In this document: positions 1 through 13,666 of the stretch, one piece after another
Layout of the letters: every line of letters starts with the position of its first letter
How positions within the stretch are numbered: the first letter of the stretch is position 1
From: Hexactinellida sp. DTS-2022
Lineage: Eukaryota; Porifera; Hexactinellida
Assembly (NCBI GenBank): GCA_028753945.1
Contig: JAPNXP010000003.1
Location: 5,890,001-5,954,000 of the forward strand
Length of the DNA: 64,000 bases
Direction of reading: 5' to 3'
Position numbers and translations under genes: made by a program
The notes under the pieces: generated by a model
The model's input: only the letters and a program-made list of their open reading frames with translations
Database searches by the model: none
What the model was told of the DNA's origin: nothing

Positions 1-1380
1 TATTTACTGATACATCATACGTAGATATGATTTCAACTGTGTTTGTGTGTGTGTGTGTATTTGGTCTACGATTTGATCCAAATCGTGACTGGTACAATTA
101 ATTAATTTCATAAAGGAATATGTGTTGTCGAAAATATTTTGAAATTTCTAAGTTTAAATTACATGCTCTGTACATAAATTTGTCCAAGAGAAAAATAAAT
201 TCTAAAGAAATTATTCCCTAAGTTATTTCTCTGATAAAACTAAATTGTGTAAGTGTGCATCTAATTAAACATTGTTGGATTGGAAGTAAGCATTTAATAA
301 TGTATCGATATTCCATTTATATTCAGTGTTTAATCTATTAAAAATAAAGGAATCAACATTTTACAAATGGAGACAAAACAATATTAAATTATTTTGCTAT
401 TTATTACCAATAGAAATAAAATCTGTGTTGTTGATTAAAAAATTATTTTCCAAACAATTCTATAATTATAAGTTATAACTAAATTACGGTATTTCTGAAA
501 CTTATACAAGCACAACACAATTATTGAGTAAGAAATGGCACCAATTTTTATCAACGAATATTAAGTAATTAATTCAGGAATAATGTAAGAATCATATGAA
601 ATCCAATCTAGCTCTGTACAATATTCTGTCCAATTACACTTTCTCAATTCTATCCAATTACACTGAAAGCATTGTGAGATGTTGGATAAGATCTTTGCCA
701 CCCACAGTCTGTTGTTGTTGTTGTTGTCCCATCGTTCTATTCAGAATTATTTGATGAACTATTCCCATTATTTAAAAGTTGTATAATTATCACGCATATC
801 ATACATATTATACGTATAATACGTTATACGTTAAATCACAATCAAATGACTAGCATGTATGGCGATAACAATGTACAATAATTGGTTTATTGTGAAAGCA
901 AACATATTTACTGTTAAATATTATTTTCTCCCGTCATGCAATAAAAAATTTCACTGTGTAAATAGCTTAATTTTTGCGTTGTTCGATTTAACACGTGCTA
1001 TAAGCTATAAGTGAGGGATAATTCACGTATTGTACAACTTTGCATCAAGATTATTAGATTAACAATTAAGTTCCCCAAAGATATTGAATTAATCGATTCT
1101 CTAATGTCTATTACCGAACAAATTAGGAAAATGCAACTTTTTAATAAGTAATTTAAGTGGTTTAATAGGAAGAGGTGTATCAAGGTATTACGCAGGATAG
1201 ATAGACACAACATGGATCACAAAAGATATACAGAATATTTGGGAATAACTTGTAAGATATTTCCCATCATACACAAGTTGATTAAAGTGTAGCTGTAGGC
1301 ATTCTTGAGTCAAATGGATTTTATAACCAAAGTTGTAATAAACCTTAGCGTTTAACTATTAGCCATTAAAAATATACTTA

Positions 1381-1565
1381 CAGTCGACTCCGCTTAATAG
1401 AACCACCGGTTAATAGATTTCTCCGCTTAATCGGGTCAAAATTTCACAGGATTTATAGGACGGAAATACATTTTGGCTTAAAATATTTTCGGTTAATAGA
1501 TTTCTCCGTTTAATCGGGTCAAAGTAACCTGGTCCCGAGGTGACTCTATTAAGTGGAGTCGACTG
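1381..1565. repeat. Pogo/Tigger-like MITE, family E
   Basis: Starts CAGTCGACTCCGCTTAATAG and ends with the near-exact inverse, flanked by TA on both sides (1379-1380 and 1566-1567). The motif CTCCGCTTAATCGGGTCAAA occurs twice inside. No coding capacity. Diverged relatives lie near 29233-29334, 44030-44180, 47240, 48990 and 50525. Confidence 0.8.
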
Positions 1566-3363
1566 TATTTTCTAGTTGGGACAAATTGATAGCTAAAATC
1601 CTTGTATAATCCAGATTGAATAACTGTATTGAATATCAAATTTCCAAAGTATGACAGTGATCAATAGACTCCCGGATTTGAGGTTGTAATTTGAATCTTA
1701 GGGAAGCTCAATTGATATCTCACCATAAGATAATATAAGAACACACCTTAAATTTGATTAGATTAGAATCATTAGATCAACATGTAATATATACTATTTA
1801 TCTCAATCAGAATATTTGGTCCAAACTTACTTACTTCCTTCTCGAGGCAAAAGTACAAACTTGAGATAATATACTGTCAGTAATATCAACTAGCAAGGTT
1901 GTATTATGGCACTGAACTTTCTCATTAGTGATCTTTTTTACATGATACACTCACAATAGAGTAGCTATAATGCACATGAATCATATTACATTTAAAGTGT
2001 GTGTGGGTATACGTTGGTGACAATTGTCTTAATGATGTTACAATGATGATGTGAGTACTTATTATTTATATAATGAATATAAGGTAAGACTCCCAATTAA
2101 AAGGTGTATAGTGATGAAAAAGTGCAGCCGAACTTGAGGGTTGCGAATTGTATAATTAAACTTTCTACGAATTTGTTATTGCGATTATTCTATTCTTAAT
2201 TTCTTATTATTTCTCGAATTCTTATTTACGCTTTAGACCGTTGTTTCGCATTAAGTCTATGAGAAGTAATAAAGCAGTTACTATGAATGTATTATACAGC
2301 CATTTGTAAATACACTCCTAATCCTGGTATGATCAATTTTCATACGCCTAAATTACAAATTAAGTTACGGTATAGGAGTGGTTCAATATTACGCGCTCCT
2401 AGTTAAAATTTTTCCTAATCATACTCCAAAAGGAGCGTCTCGCGCTCCTGGATAATTCCCTGACTCTATTATAGAGTATGTGCCAAGGGATCCACCAGTT
2501 TATATAATGGTAAATTAGTTTATAAAAGTATAAGTAATTGATTATCTAACAAAGTTTCAGTGGGCTGGGATATAAAATGCTCTGAGGTCCTCTTGGCGAA
2601 TCAGTTTGTAAGTATTTAACATTCTTCACTCATAAATAAACACATATGTAACTCATCATGTCGCCTCTTCAAAAGTAGAGTAAAACTCGGTTATAACGTA
2701 CTTCGGGTTAGTACGTACTATGCTACTTTTTAACCAAGTTTATAAAGCAGTATGTATTACTACGTAGGGTAAATTCTCGAGGGGTACGCTATAATCAAGT
2801 TCTACCGTAATTTAAACTAAATATAAATTAGCTTTGTCGAAACTCCTTTATTCTCCCTTAAGTATTACTAATTAATTTATTATTTGTGTAGAAAAATTGA
2901 CTGTTACAAAATAAAATTTAAAATTTATTCGTATCACTTGGTATCACTTGTAATTAAGTCTCATATATATTCACTCTGTGGACCAAATAATGCTAACTAA
3001 GAATACCATGGTTTGTACTATACTATATTAACTACATAATATTATGGTTTATCTATCCTTGGGTAAGAATAATATTATACACTAAGTGACTTGAATATTC
3101 ATTTTTATATACCTTTATGTATGAACAACAAAATTTTCTCCTTTATGCCATTGGTATTTGGCACGAAAGGAGACATTTGGAAACAAGTTTTTGCTTAATT
3201 AAGTTGAGTCGGCTATTATTATGTTCATAATACTCCATTATTGTTAATTTGTAACTAGAGCAATTGTTCTTACAATTGTAACAAATTTTTTACATTTTGT
3301 TATAAACTAGGGTGAATGGTTGACTTACTCATATTTGATTTATTGGATATCAATAAGAGATAT

Positions 3364-3532
3364 CTTATATGTAGACCGTCTATTTCTAGACCAGGTTTTA
3401 TTCCATATACATTAGTATTACCCATAAAAAGCAGGGCAAGTGGTCTACAGAATTTATAGACGGTCTACAAATTTTTGGCTTATTTGTATGGGCTTTTATA
3501 TACGGTCTAGAAATAGACGTTCTACATATAAG
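3364..3532. repeat. Inverted-repeat element (TAGACCGTC type)
   Basis: Ends are inverted repeats: CTTATATGTAGACCGTCTAT at the left and its near complement at the right. TAGACCGTC motifs recur inside in both orientations. A second copy with the same ends lies at 55035-55190. Non-coding; family not recognised. Confidence 0.7.
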
Positions 3533-4077
3533 GATGCTCTATTATAAATAATCATCAAATAAGTATACAGAGACAATAATAAGTTTTACTTATCCAGAGT
3601 TCAAAGGTTACAAATTACAAGGTACCATATCCACATTTACCTTATAATCTGACGATAAATTTAATAATAGTTAATTATTGCTATCATAAGTTTTATCGTC
3701 ATTTAAGTTTTGATATAGAAGGTACTTTAATGTTATCAATAAAATTGTATCATTATTGAAAGCACTCTTTAACGCAATCATTTTGTAAATTCGATTTGTG
3801 ATCTATCTTCTAAGCTCTAGACTTCACTGGAGTGTGCGAAATGGAGTTGATTCAATCTGTGTATTTATTGTATTCAAGCAATTTATGGGGCCAGTATATC
3901 ATTCTGTGTTGTCTATATGTTGGTTACTTTTTCAGGTATTTTTGGGTCTTAATCGATTTTCTTAGTAAAACTTGTATTATGTTTACCAATATGTTCAAAT
4001 AAATTGTCTCGTATAATTGGCTCATTAGAATCTGAAAATATTTGCACTAATTACATATTTGAACTAATTACATATTA

Positions 4078-4250
4078 CAGTAAAACCTCCAAAAGTGAAC
4101 ACCTTCAAGAAATGAACTACTCCAAAATATGAACCCAAATTTCCCCATTGCTTTAGACACACGTTATAATAAATCATGAAAAGCGAACATCTCTCAAAAG
4201 TGAACGTTTTGGCTGGTCCCCAGAGTGTTCACTTTCTAAAAGTTTTACTG
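4078..4250. repeat. Pogo/Tigger-like MITE, family F
   Basis: Begins CAGTAAAACCTCCAAAAGTG and ends with the inverse (AAAGTTTTACTG), flanked by TA on both sides. AAAGTGAAC motifs recur inside. A second complete copy is at 53800-53969, also TA-flanked. Confidence 0.8.
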
Positions 4251-7200
4251 TACATATTTTAAACTGTTACTCTAGTAAATATTTAAAAAGTGTGTTCTTG
4301 TAAGTATTAGGAACTGTCTAATATGTAATTCCTGACTGATTATCTGAAAAGTGTCGAATTGTAAAATAATTAAACTTACTAGAATGTCGAATAAACTGAT
4401 TTATAATTAATTTGACTATTCATCAACAGACATTTGTGATTGGTTGGCAGATTAGTCATAAGCTTGTACTTCTATAAATAATTTATTTGGATTATATTTC
4501 CAAATGTTTTTAGTTCAATTTCATAATTATAAAAAAATACACTTTCTGATTAATAGCCTGAACTAGTTTGTAATATTAATAATCAGTTATTTACAAGTTA
4601 AACAATGATAAATATATTTTCTAAATATATATAAATTAACTAGAGCTCGCAATATTAATGACTATACTATAGAATAATAAGTTCATGGTTTGAGATGAGT
4701 TTGACATATTTGCACTGAACTTATTATGAAGTGTAATTATATGCTACTAAGTAATGGCCCTTGTGTTTTGCTTATTTTACAATAACATAGCGATACCCTA
4801 TTATTACACTAATAATTGGGGAGTTATTAATTAAGTTTGTAGGTTGAAAATGCGTTCTCCCACAGTTCATTGAACTTTATATAATAATTTCCCCCTTAAA
4901 TAATCCATACTTCACAAGAACTACTTCACAAGAAATTAGAGTATTATTGATAGCCTGATAATCAGACAATAATGATATCTTAACTCTAAGTGTAAAGTTA
5001 TTGAGATTGTCATCAGTTGGTCAAACGTAGAGTTTTCAAATAGATACTAGTGGAAATTATATTGTAAATAGAATAATGAACTTAAATCCAATTCACTTAC
5101 TCTTTACAATAAACGAGCCTTTCGATCTCAGTCGCTTTGTGACGGATAACTAAAATTATACAATTATTGCTTTACTATTAAAACCTCTCGTTATTCTAGT
5201 TAATTTTGTTTAACAACGACGACAACAACAAACTTTAATCGTAAGTAGACGATATTAAATTATAATCAAGTTAATCAACATATTCGTTTACCTATAATAT
5301 CCTTAAATACTAGTCACTAACTTGATTTTAGATTTTATCTTTTATCGATTTGTTTCCCTCTTTGCACAAACAATTACTAGTTATATTTATTTAGAATAAG
5401 TATGTATTAAAGTGTAAATATGTTTGCTATCACTAATACTGGTCAGTTTGGTCTATAATTAAATATAATAATTTATTCCAAGAAACTTAATTAATTGATT
5501 TCCTATCTGTACATAATGGCGCCTAATATATTAGTTAAACCTAAATTAAATAACCTGCTATAGACAATACATGTTTATCTACAAATTCCCTACAAAACAA
5601 CAACCACAATACTACATAGACATATTGGAATAGTGACCATTCAATAATTACGTAAACTCATACTAGTGTAGCCATAAAATAATGTCTCTATACAACCATA
5701 TGCTATTAATATTTGATTATGTATTATAATTGGATTAATAACTTAATAGTTCTTTCAAAAACACAATTATATACCTTTGATATTTCTTACACCTGTTACA
5801 TAATATATTTTAACCAATGAATAACTAGTCTAAACACCCTTTGAAAAAACATGAGGGAATTTATTTCAAACGGCGTAAAGATATTTTAATTTAAACTGCA
5901 GTAAAATATCGTTAGGTAACTTAGGTTAATACGAAATTACAGTTAATACGAACATTATTTCAGTCCCCTTCAAAGCCTTTTCAATACAAATGATATTGGT
6001 TAATAGTAATTCTGGATAAGGTGAACACATTTGGTGTTCTCCTGGTGTTCGTACTAACAATATACTCACAAATAATGTAGATCCCTGTTAATATAATAAA
6101 GAATTAGAGTAAACTTAAATGATAGAAACACAAAACATGATTTTCCCATTAGAAGTATTGAGTAATACAAGTGATATTTTATTGCGATATAAAGAGCAAT
6201 CTTCTTATTAGGGAAATAGCAATTAGGCGATTTATTTACTTTAATTTAACAGAACAGATTGAATATAATTGCATGAATACCCAACCTTTATTCAGATTGT
6301 AATATCTATGTAATAACCCACGTTAATGTTTGTGTGGGCAACCTTTCGTACTTAAAAGGAAATTTGTATCAATTGGTGCCAATTAATCAATAATTGTCGA
6401 ATAGTTATATCATTATTTGTCTATATTAAATGATATAATTAAACTTTAGAAGGACATATTCTTGAATATGTATATAGTAACGCATTAAATGTCATAGTAG
6501 GATTTAATAGATTTATCTAAAATTTTGTTGATTGATCTAATGAATATATTAATTTAAGAAATATTCTTATAATGCTCAATACAAATTATTCAACAAAATA
6601 CTAATTATTAAGTTTGGTGTTATAACTCAATTAAATTATTCAATTTGATCCTTTAAGTAAGTGCTATTGAAAATTGAAATAATTTTTGCACCAAAAGCAT
6701 TATTAGTTCTGATTTTATTGCACATTTCAGCAATTTAGGTTCTATATTTTTGATGAAAGTAAATTATTTTTATAAAGTTCTTTAAATGGATATTTGTAGA
6801 AAATCTAATCCATAATTGATTACTAAATATATACAGGAATTTCCAAAATTTGATGAATGAATTATTTTTTTGCACAATCGCATGATAATTTAATCTTAAT
6901 TTTAACAATATTCCAGTTCATTAATTATTACGAACTAATATACGTACTTTCTACAAGTATTCCTTTGTATTAAAAGTACCATAGATTACTCCAAAATTCT
7001 CGAAATTTAAAGTTTGTTTATTTTTAGCTCAATTTCTCAGTTTCGAAATAAATATACTCAAAATAAATCTGTTTTAGTATTTAATTATATTAAATAATCA
7101 AGTTGTTTTAATTGCATTGTAAGATTATAACATACAATTACGTATATACACTCCATTTATTGAAATATAAATGTTTGAATAATTATAAATGTTTTTTCTA

Positions 7201-8217
7201 CTTCTAATATAACTAGTTAAAAGACTAAAATCTCTTTATAACGAACACCAGGGGACAGTCAAAATACGTTCGGCTTATCCGGAATTCGTATTAACCAATA
7301 TTTGTATTGAAAGGCTTTATGGGGTCTTAGGGGGTGGTGTTCGTATAACTGGAGTTTTGGTATTAACCGTGTTCGTACTAACGAGGTTACTGTACGCTTA
7401 TTTGAATCTGCTTATAATTAATGCGTTTTAATCGTACCGAGCTACGCGTGATCTCATTCTCTTATCTTTTCTACAAATATATGTGATATATGAAATGAAT
7501 CTTTGTTCAAATAATCGATTAATGTGAAATATTTTATTATTACACAACCATAGCAAGTATACTGGCAAGTGGTCCATGGCCAAATGATTATTCCTGCTCA
7601 TTTAATCCTCATTTAGTCGTTTTTCGATATTTAGGATCAAGATTTAAACCGGCGATCATTTTTAAGGATAGACCGGGATTTTTTGTGATCGACTTTGACT
7701 CTATTTACAACAACATGTACAATACAATAATTTTGTTGTTGTTTGAACAGCCAGTAAATTTCCAATTCGCCCGACCGGTTAAAATGTCGAAGCTCTTATC
7801 TAAAAATATTAATAATTAAATTAATTAAAGATATTTAGTAATTAGTTTAAATATCTTCTAGAAGGAATGTTTCTCTCAAATTTGTGCCAAAATTACTAAT
7901 AAGTTTACAAAAATGTCACTATTATGGCTAATTTTTAATATGAATCAACCTGACTAATAATTAGGAGAATAATCTTTAGAGGAAGTTATTCAATGACAAT
8001 TATTTTTTATAATTATAGAACTACAAAAACTGGAAATTGTATTATTAGCCCGAAAAAAATGCTAATTATTAGTTCAAATAATTTTGATTAAGAATAAACT
8101 GTTTATCCACTAATGAAATAATTTAATCAACAAATTGAAACATGTTATGCAATAAATATTATTTACGAGTTGTACTAGACAAAAGATCAAAAGAAATGAA
8201 CACCAACAATATTCCAA

Positions 8218-10662
8218 TTAGTTGTAGATACAAATATCTCCCTTTTCAGACATAATGTATACGTAACCGAGACTATTAACATTAATGGAAACGGGATCGA
8301 ATGCAGGACCTATTTTTGATGCTGTGCTAAACCGATGCTGAGGGTCGAACATTATCATCCAGTTTTTCTGAAAAACATAAATGTTGTCAAGCGAGTCGAT
8401 TGTTAATAGAGTCCTTGAAGCACTTTGTACTGTAGTAGGGCTAATTGTTTCAACCCTGTTAGTTGGCTTAACTGTAGTTGATCTCTTTGGAGTCACGTTT
8501 TGTAATGCCTTGCTTGGTGTTGTTGTTGTTGTTGTTGTTATTGTTGTTTGTTTCCGGGTTAGTGTCTTATCTTTAACATTCGATTCCAAATCAGGATTAT
8601 TTGATTTCTGCTCATGCTGCCATTGTTCTTCAACAAGCTTCAAACGTTCCTGAAAATTAATTTCCCCAACCTCTTTTCCTTCCAAACTGTACACAGTAAT
8701 CAGAGCCTTGTCTTCGCTAGCTACGTAAATTCTATCTTTGGAATTTATTGCGATTGTAATGGAGCCTGTAACAACTTGATCTCTATTCGGACTCTTAACC
8801 CCTTCCTTATCGGGCACACTCAATTTCGCCTTTCCCTTAGTTGAAATCCTCTGTATGCTATCTGTTCGCGCCAGGGAATTCAACGGAGATTCCTTCCTCT
8901 TCAGGGCAAGAACTTTCAATGGAATTCGCTTTCGAACAGTGAATTCCTCCGTGTCTAGCATTACCAGTTCATTCGAGGCTCTATTATGGACAACAAGGTT
9001 GTGCTGTGACGTAAGCGCTATGCTCGATGGATCTGAGATATTGTTAATATCATCAGCTGAAATGTTTCTAACGGTTCGAAGAAAAGTATCGTCTCGAATT
9101 ATAATGTGTTTGAGGTCCCTCTCCAGGATATATATCAAGTTATCCTGACCAATTAGAATCTGAGTTGGGTTCTTAAGTATCGACGGACAGACTACGGTAT
9201 CAACGATATTGCATTGCGAATCTAGGATTTGCATTCTGTCCTTTTCATACCTATGAGTGGCCTCTTTGTCGGCATAGTTGGAAGTGAATACGTAGAGCCT
9301 ATTTTGGAAGCCTTGCGCCATTCCCTGGATATCATGCATTGTCTCTGACCCGGTGTTTTCAAGGTTGAAAACACATTTTGATACGAAGTCTTCTTTTGTT
9401 AGTTGCTTTATAGGCGTTGAGAAATTGGTTTTATCGATATGCTTTATCCAGCCAAAGTTGTCCATTTGGTTCTCAATTTCGCTCTCAACTCCTCTTTCGT
9501 ATTCAACTGCCTTTATATCAAGTGGAATCTTTGGGATGAAATTCGATATGCAAGTAAAGCGTTTCGTTATTATTGACGCAAACTCGACTTTGTAATTGTT
9601 CGGATATTCCCTATAGTCAGTCATGAAATCGGCAAGTGCGATTATTCTCTTTACCAAGTCGTTCTGTTTCTCTTTAAGTGTGTACAACTGTGTTCGAAGG
9701 TTTGAGTACCATGCATTTATATTCATTATCATTGAATCCCTTCGTAGCTCAAGGTTATTTATCAGCTCAGTGAAATGTTTCTTCATCCTCTCGACTGTTT
9801 CCCCTTGTCTACTGGCCATCTCTTTAACATACTCCTCGTAATGATTGACATCTTTAACCATTTCAACGCCAGGATTTCGAAGTTCGTCCATTTTATGATC
9901 CACACTATCTGCGAATAGATTAAGTGCTGCTTTTAAAAACGTTTTCTTGTGCGTGTTATGATCACCGAAACCGCAGTCGTCACATATCTGCTCTTCACAT
10001 TCAACGCAGTAATACTTAATGTCTTGTTTAGGATGCTTTTTGCATTTTATCGTCGCGATGTCGGATAGAAATTTCTCTAGGTGTTTTTCTTCCTTTAATT
10101 CTTCTATTGTGATTGAGCGGTGCGATGTTTTGTATTTGTCGTGCGCTACTTTGTCATGTCGACACATTATTTCTTTACAATCACAACAGTAAGTGGTTCC
10201 CTTTGTGTTCCCGTTTCCGAACGAACAGTTGAAGCAGTAAATATCGTTTGGACGGTTTAAGATTTGATCTCGCATTTTGTTTAACTGGATTAAATCAACG
10301 AGTGGATAGTGCGTCATTAGTTCGCTTATTTTGGTTGTACAAGGTGTTTCTTCTTGACACGTATAGCAAGTCAATCGTTTGTTGCTAATCATTGAATTCT
10401 CGATACAATCCTGGCAGAAATAATGGAGACATGGTAGAATTTTTGGATTTTGGTAGGATTTATTACATTTGCGACATTTCAGGTTTTGCGTGATAAAATG
10501 TGTTCTTTCTAGAGAAAGCCTTTTAAGGAATTCTCCAGAATCAATTGGCGACTGAGGTTCTTTTTGTTCTATTGGTGTTTCTGAATCTCTTTGATTTATC
10601 GGTTTTTTCAATTCCTGAGGGTCAAATGATGGTTGTGAATCAAAACTTATATCTGCAGCCAT
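8218..10662 (-). CDS. TRIM-like RING/B-box/coiled-coil protein with C-terminal propeller-like region
   Basis: Intronless 814-residue frame. Domains in order: a disordered acidic start; a C3HC4-type RING at about 62-103 (CRKC...CLHYFCQDC...CYTC); a first B-box at about 142-185 (CFNC...CCDC...C-H); a second at about 206-245 (CKKH...CVEC...CDDC...H-H); a coiled coil at about 250-370; then a region of repeated beta-strand-like blocks ending in SLGYVYIMSE, which looks like a diverged NHL-type propeller. RBCC proteins with this layout are usually cytosolic E3 ubiquitin ligases, with the propeller binding the target. A poly-Thr run near residue 705 comes from a GTT microsatellite. Same strand and layout as the gene at 13667-15685, so the two are probably old tandem duplicates. 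Target unknown. Confidence 0.88.
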   Translation of the reverse strand: MAADISFDSQPSFDPQELKKPINQRDSETPIEQKEPQSPIDSGEFLKRLSLERTHFITQNLKCRKCNKSYQNPKILPCLHYFCQDCIENSMISNKRLTCYTCQEETPCTTKISELMTHYPLVDLIQLNKMRDQILNRPNDIYCFNCSFGNGNTKGTTYCCDCKEIMCRHDKVAHDKYKTSHRSITIEELKEEKHLEKFLSDIATIKCKKHPKQDIKYYCVECEEQICDDCGFGDHNTHKKTFLKAALNLFADSVDHKMDELRNPGVEMVKDVNHYEEYVKEMASRQGETVERMKKHFTELINNLELRRDSMIMNINAWYSNLRTQLYTLKEKQNDLVKRIIALADFMTDYREYPNNYKVEFASIITKRFTCISNFIPKIPLDIKAVEYERGVESEIENQMDNFGWIKHIDKTNFSTPIKQLTKEDFVSKCVFNLENTGSETMHDIQGMAQGFQNRLYVFTSNYADKEATHRYEKDRMQILDSQCNIVDTVVCPSILKNPTQILIGQDNLIYILERDLKHIIIRDDTFLRTVRNISADDINNISDPSSIALTSQHNLVVHNRASNELVMLDTEEFTVRKRIPLKVLALKRKESPLNSLARTDSIQRISTKGKAKLSVPDKEGVKSPNRDQVVTGSITIAINSKDRIYVASEDKALITVYSLEGKEVGEINFQERLKLVEEQWQHEQKSNNPDLESNVKDKTLTRKQTTITTTTTTTPSKALQNVTPKRSTTVKPTNRVETISPTTVQSASRTLLTIDSLDNIYVFQKNWMIMFDPQHRFSTASKIGPAFDPVSINVNSLGYVYIMSEKGDICIYN

Positions 10663-11640
10663 TTTATTTTAATATTATTTTGATCTAAAAATTTTTTAAC
10701 CTATTTATACTTAAAATACTAATTTTACAATTCTTCTACTATAAATGCTATGTGATACTGAGAAATACAATCAGTAGCTATACTATGCAGTGACTAATGA
10801 AATAGTAATTGGATTATACTCTATGAAATGTATCTACGTGCTACTACATAGCAATTAAATGGTAATATGAACTTGTTATTCAAAGGTTTGCAATGTTTGT
10901 TAACATTTATGATAATGTTACAATGCGGTTGTTCACAATTGCTTTCGAATCGGAAATAATTTAACATCTATATTTATATTAAATTGATTTGCTAATCTTA
11001 CACATAAATAACAGCATAGCAATAAGGAAATGGTCATAAATGGAATTTGAGACGACAACTGGAATTGTATTTTAATTAGATACGTATTTATGATGCAACT
11101 ATTTAGCATATCATCACACACACAAGTGTGTAGGGGGCAATTCAATCGTTGCGTAACACTTCCAAGGGAGGAAAAGTTTTCAATTTGTGACAGACCATTC
11201 TTTTTGTTTACAAAATGGCCAAAATAGGGCGACATAGGGAAGGTTGCCAAATTGTTAGTTAAAAGTAACGTTTGAATGACAACGACCTAATTATATCCCT
11301 AATTTAATATACAGTGCAGTGAACTCTTGTTGTAACGAAGTCGGATATAACGAAATACCCCCTTATAACGAAATGCCCAGAGCATTAAATTCATTAATTA
11401 TTATCCGCTTATAACGAATATCCGGATATAACGAAGGGATTTACAGGTCCCAAGCACTTCGTTATAACGAGAGTTCACTGTAGTAATTGGTGTTTGGTTT
11501 TGTGTTGAGATCTTATGTAAACATATGCAAATAAATAATGTGGCTAGGGATATTAATTAATTGATTTAAATGAATTTAAGAATTGGGGATACTCAAAAGT
11601 AAAATTAGTAATAGCAAAGTCTCAGCGAAATAAACTCAAA
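10663..11640. other. Intergenic, repeats only
   Basis: AT-rich, with no gene seen. It contains a family A MITE (11317-11480) and, at about 11146-11270, an inverted copy of a dispersed repeat (ACGTTACTTCCAAGAGG, then GTGTGACAGACCATTC) also found near 21365, 34502 and 56905. Confidence 0.6.
11317..11480. repeat. Pogo/Tigger-like MITE, family A
   Basis: Terminal inverted repeats CAGTGAACTCTTGTTGTAAC and CGTTATAACGAGAGTTCACTG. Inside are mirrored ATAACGAA / TTCGTTAT motifs and a central TTCATTAATTATTATCC block. Relatives lie at 33060, 33806, 36485 and 54040. Confidence 0.8.
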
Positions 11641-12846
11641 TTAATAAATTTGAAGACAGTTAGGGGAAGAATCACATATTGACACGATTCTATTGATTCT
11701 ATCTATCGCTATTCCCTGTGGTATAGTTAGGTATCCATTTCCTAATGAGTCTACGTATCGACCTGTGGAGAGAATACCTTCAAGCAACCTTTAGCTCTGT
11801 AACTAATAACGTAGTTTCCGTTAAGGTCTATAGCGAAGAAGAATGCATTGGAGATACTAGTGTAATTAGGTCCAGTGAGAGGAATAGAGCAGATTAACCG
11901 ATGTTGTGTGTTGAATGTATGAATAGAGTTATCCATTTGAGTTAATACAAATATTGTATTTTTATGGGTCTTGGTATCTTCTGGATAACGAAGCGTGGAT
12001 TCTCCGAAACTTCTAATGAATAATAAATCAAAATTAAACAACGCAAATTCTGTGGTTTCTTCTATCACAGACATAGACCGATTTATTCAGTACACACAAG
12101 CTGGAAGGACTATCTAGTTGCTTATCTTTGTTTTGAGACTTTGAGGCACACACAAAGTCACCGGATCTCAAGAACTTAACAACAGAATTACTACTTCTTT
12201 CAGTCACAAACAAAAACTCTTCAAATAGACAGATACCATAAGGAGATCCCAGATTTTCCTTTCCAAAGCTCTTAATGAAGTCTCCTTCCATTGAATAGAT
12301 GGAAATCAAATGTTTGTAGAAATCAGCTACAAAACAAACACTATATCAATTTCCCTGTCAACAGCTATACCGTATGCTAGATATATTTCCCCCTCTCTTG
12401 CCCGTCATAACAAGAGGCTCTCTTCTCCTGCTGAACTCAACGTCTCCACAATCCCTCAAATGGATTCTGTCAATGCAAGCAGACACCTCGACAGAATTAG
12501 ACACAAACCTCAGTTCACAAACAGTGTCTAAGTTCGCTTTCTCCCTCCTCAAATCCCTAATCTTATCCGTCCAGAATCCAACAGCCTGTTCCTTACACGC
12601 CGCTATTAAGTTCTCAGTATTATCATCGCTCGTAGCTCTCATGGCAGCTTCCATCTGCTCTATTGACCTGTCTATGTGTCTGCGTTTCTGGCAGAGCTCC
12701 TTCATCTCCCTTACTCTGTCCAGCAACCGAACTCTCCCTGTTTCCAACAGAGAGTGTAGCTCTTGGAATCTCGTTTCTATTTCCTGTGAGAGAGCATCGA
12801 ATCTCTCAAAACCTCCCAAACCCAAACCGACCTCAACAGCTGCCAT
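11641..12846 (-). pseudogene. Broken coiled-coil/NHL-repeat gene (TRIM-NHL relative), four frameshifts
   Basis: Read from 12846 downwards, the first 155 or so codons give a coiled-coil region (SQEIETRFQELHSLLETGRV) with no RING or B-box before it. NHL-type repeats follow, but in shifting frames: IYLAYGIAVDREIDIVFV near 12360; VADFYKHLISIYSMEGDF to VYVCDRRNHRICVV (12310-12055); FNFDLLFIRSFGES onward (12045-11755); and TGRYVDSLGNGYLTIPQG to a stop at 11641. Crossing them needs four single-step frame changes, near 12385, 12325, 12045 and 11755; the first three lie in or beside G or T runs. Protein similarity continues across every break, so either the gene decayed recently or the assembly has homopolymer errors. 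If intact it would be a propeller protein related to its neighbours. Confidence 0.75.
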
Positions 12847-13666
12847 TCTCTCAACTAACAGATTATTACTTAACTTTTTTCTAAACTAACTTAGCAAGGA
12901 CTATTTCGGATATCATATCTTATTATAGTCTGTTAACCACTCAATATTATTCTGACACTAAGGATAATCGACTTAGGGGCTCTTTAGCTCTATCACTCTA
13001 TTATTATGAAAGTCAATAAGCAAAGCAATTATCTAACCAAACATATGCTAATATGTTTGTAGGAACACCATTTAGTAGGAACCGGTATCTGTATACAAGG
13101 AAAGCCGTTATAAAGTGGTTAGGCCATGACTTGACCGGCCTGACCGCCCGCCGACCTTGGTATATTACAAGTAGATACTACTACTATTTAATTGTTAACT
13201 TTTTAGTACACAATTGGTGACTTTCCATGATTCCAGAGCTTAAGCACTAGGTATAAATATTAGGCGCTTTTAGGTAGGGAACAAAGGAAGTCAGTTGTTT
13301 GCCTTCTGCCATGTATTTACTCCATTTGTTTACAGTACTTAAGTTTGTCTTTTTAATTGGCTTTACTTTAGTTGATAGTACTTAAACCTATTTTGTGTTC
13401 AGTCTTGCCATATTTCGAGGATTATTTGAACTAAGTTAGCAAGAATTCGGTTAGAAAAAGAGAATACTCTCATAATATCCGATGGAAATTATGCCGTATT
13501 AACGACTAGAATTAAAACTTGAAAATTAAATTGAAATTTAGTATCAGGGTTTGTTAATGTTTAACATGTTACTAGTGACTTTGACTGAGAGTTTATTTAT
13601 CATCATCAAATATCAAACAGAGCATACATCTAATCATGCACCATCTACAACAAACAGTCGCTATAC
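12847..13666. other. Intergenic, nothing recognised
   Basis: About 820 bases of AT-rich sequence between two - strand genes. I see no exon, RNA gene or clear repeat. Confidence 0.5.

Larger units (their letters stand above)
1..8217. other. Gene-free AT-rich intergenic region
   Basis: I find no convincing coding exon here on either strand; the open frames are short and of low complexity. The stretch holds scattered MITE-like repeats, the clearest listed separately (1381, 3364, 4078). Less complete ones lie near 2310-2465 (GGAGCG-rich, hAT-like end CTCCTGGATAATTCCCTG), 2675-2815 (counterpart at 34852-35166), 5117-5260 (the CAAA-tailed repeat), and 5926-6060 and 7225-7392 (pogo-like family B). 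Confidence 0.6.

Noticed and set aside
8381..9841. Plus-strand frames of 70-97 codons opposite the TRIM-like gene
   Set aside because: Antisense shadows of a clear domain-bearing gene.
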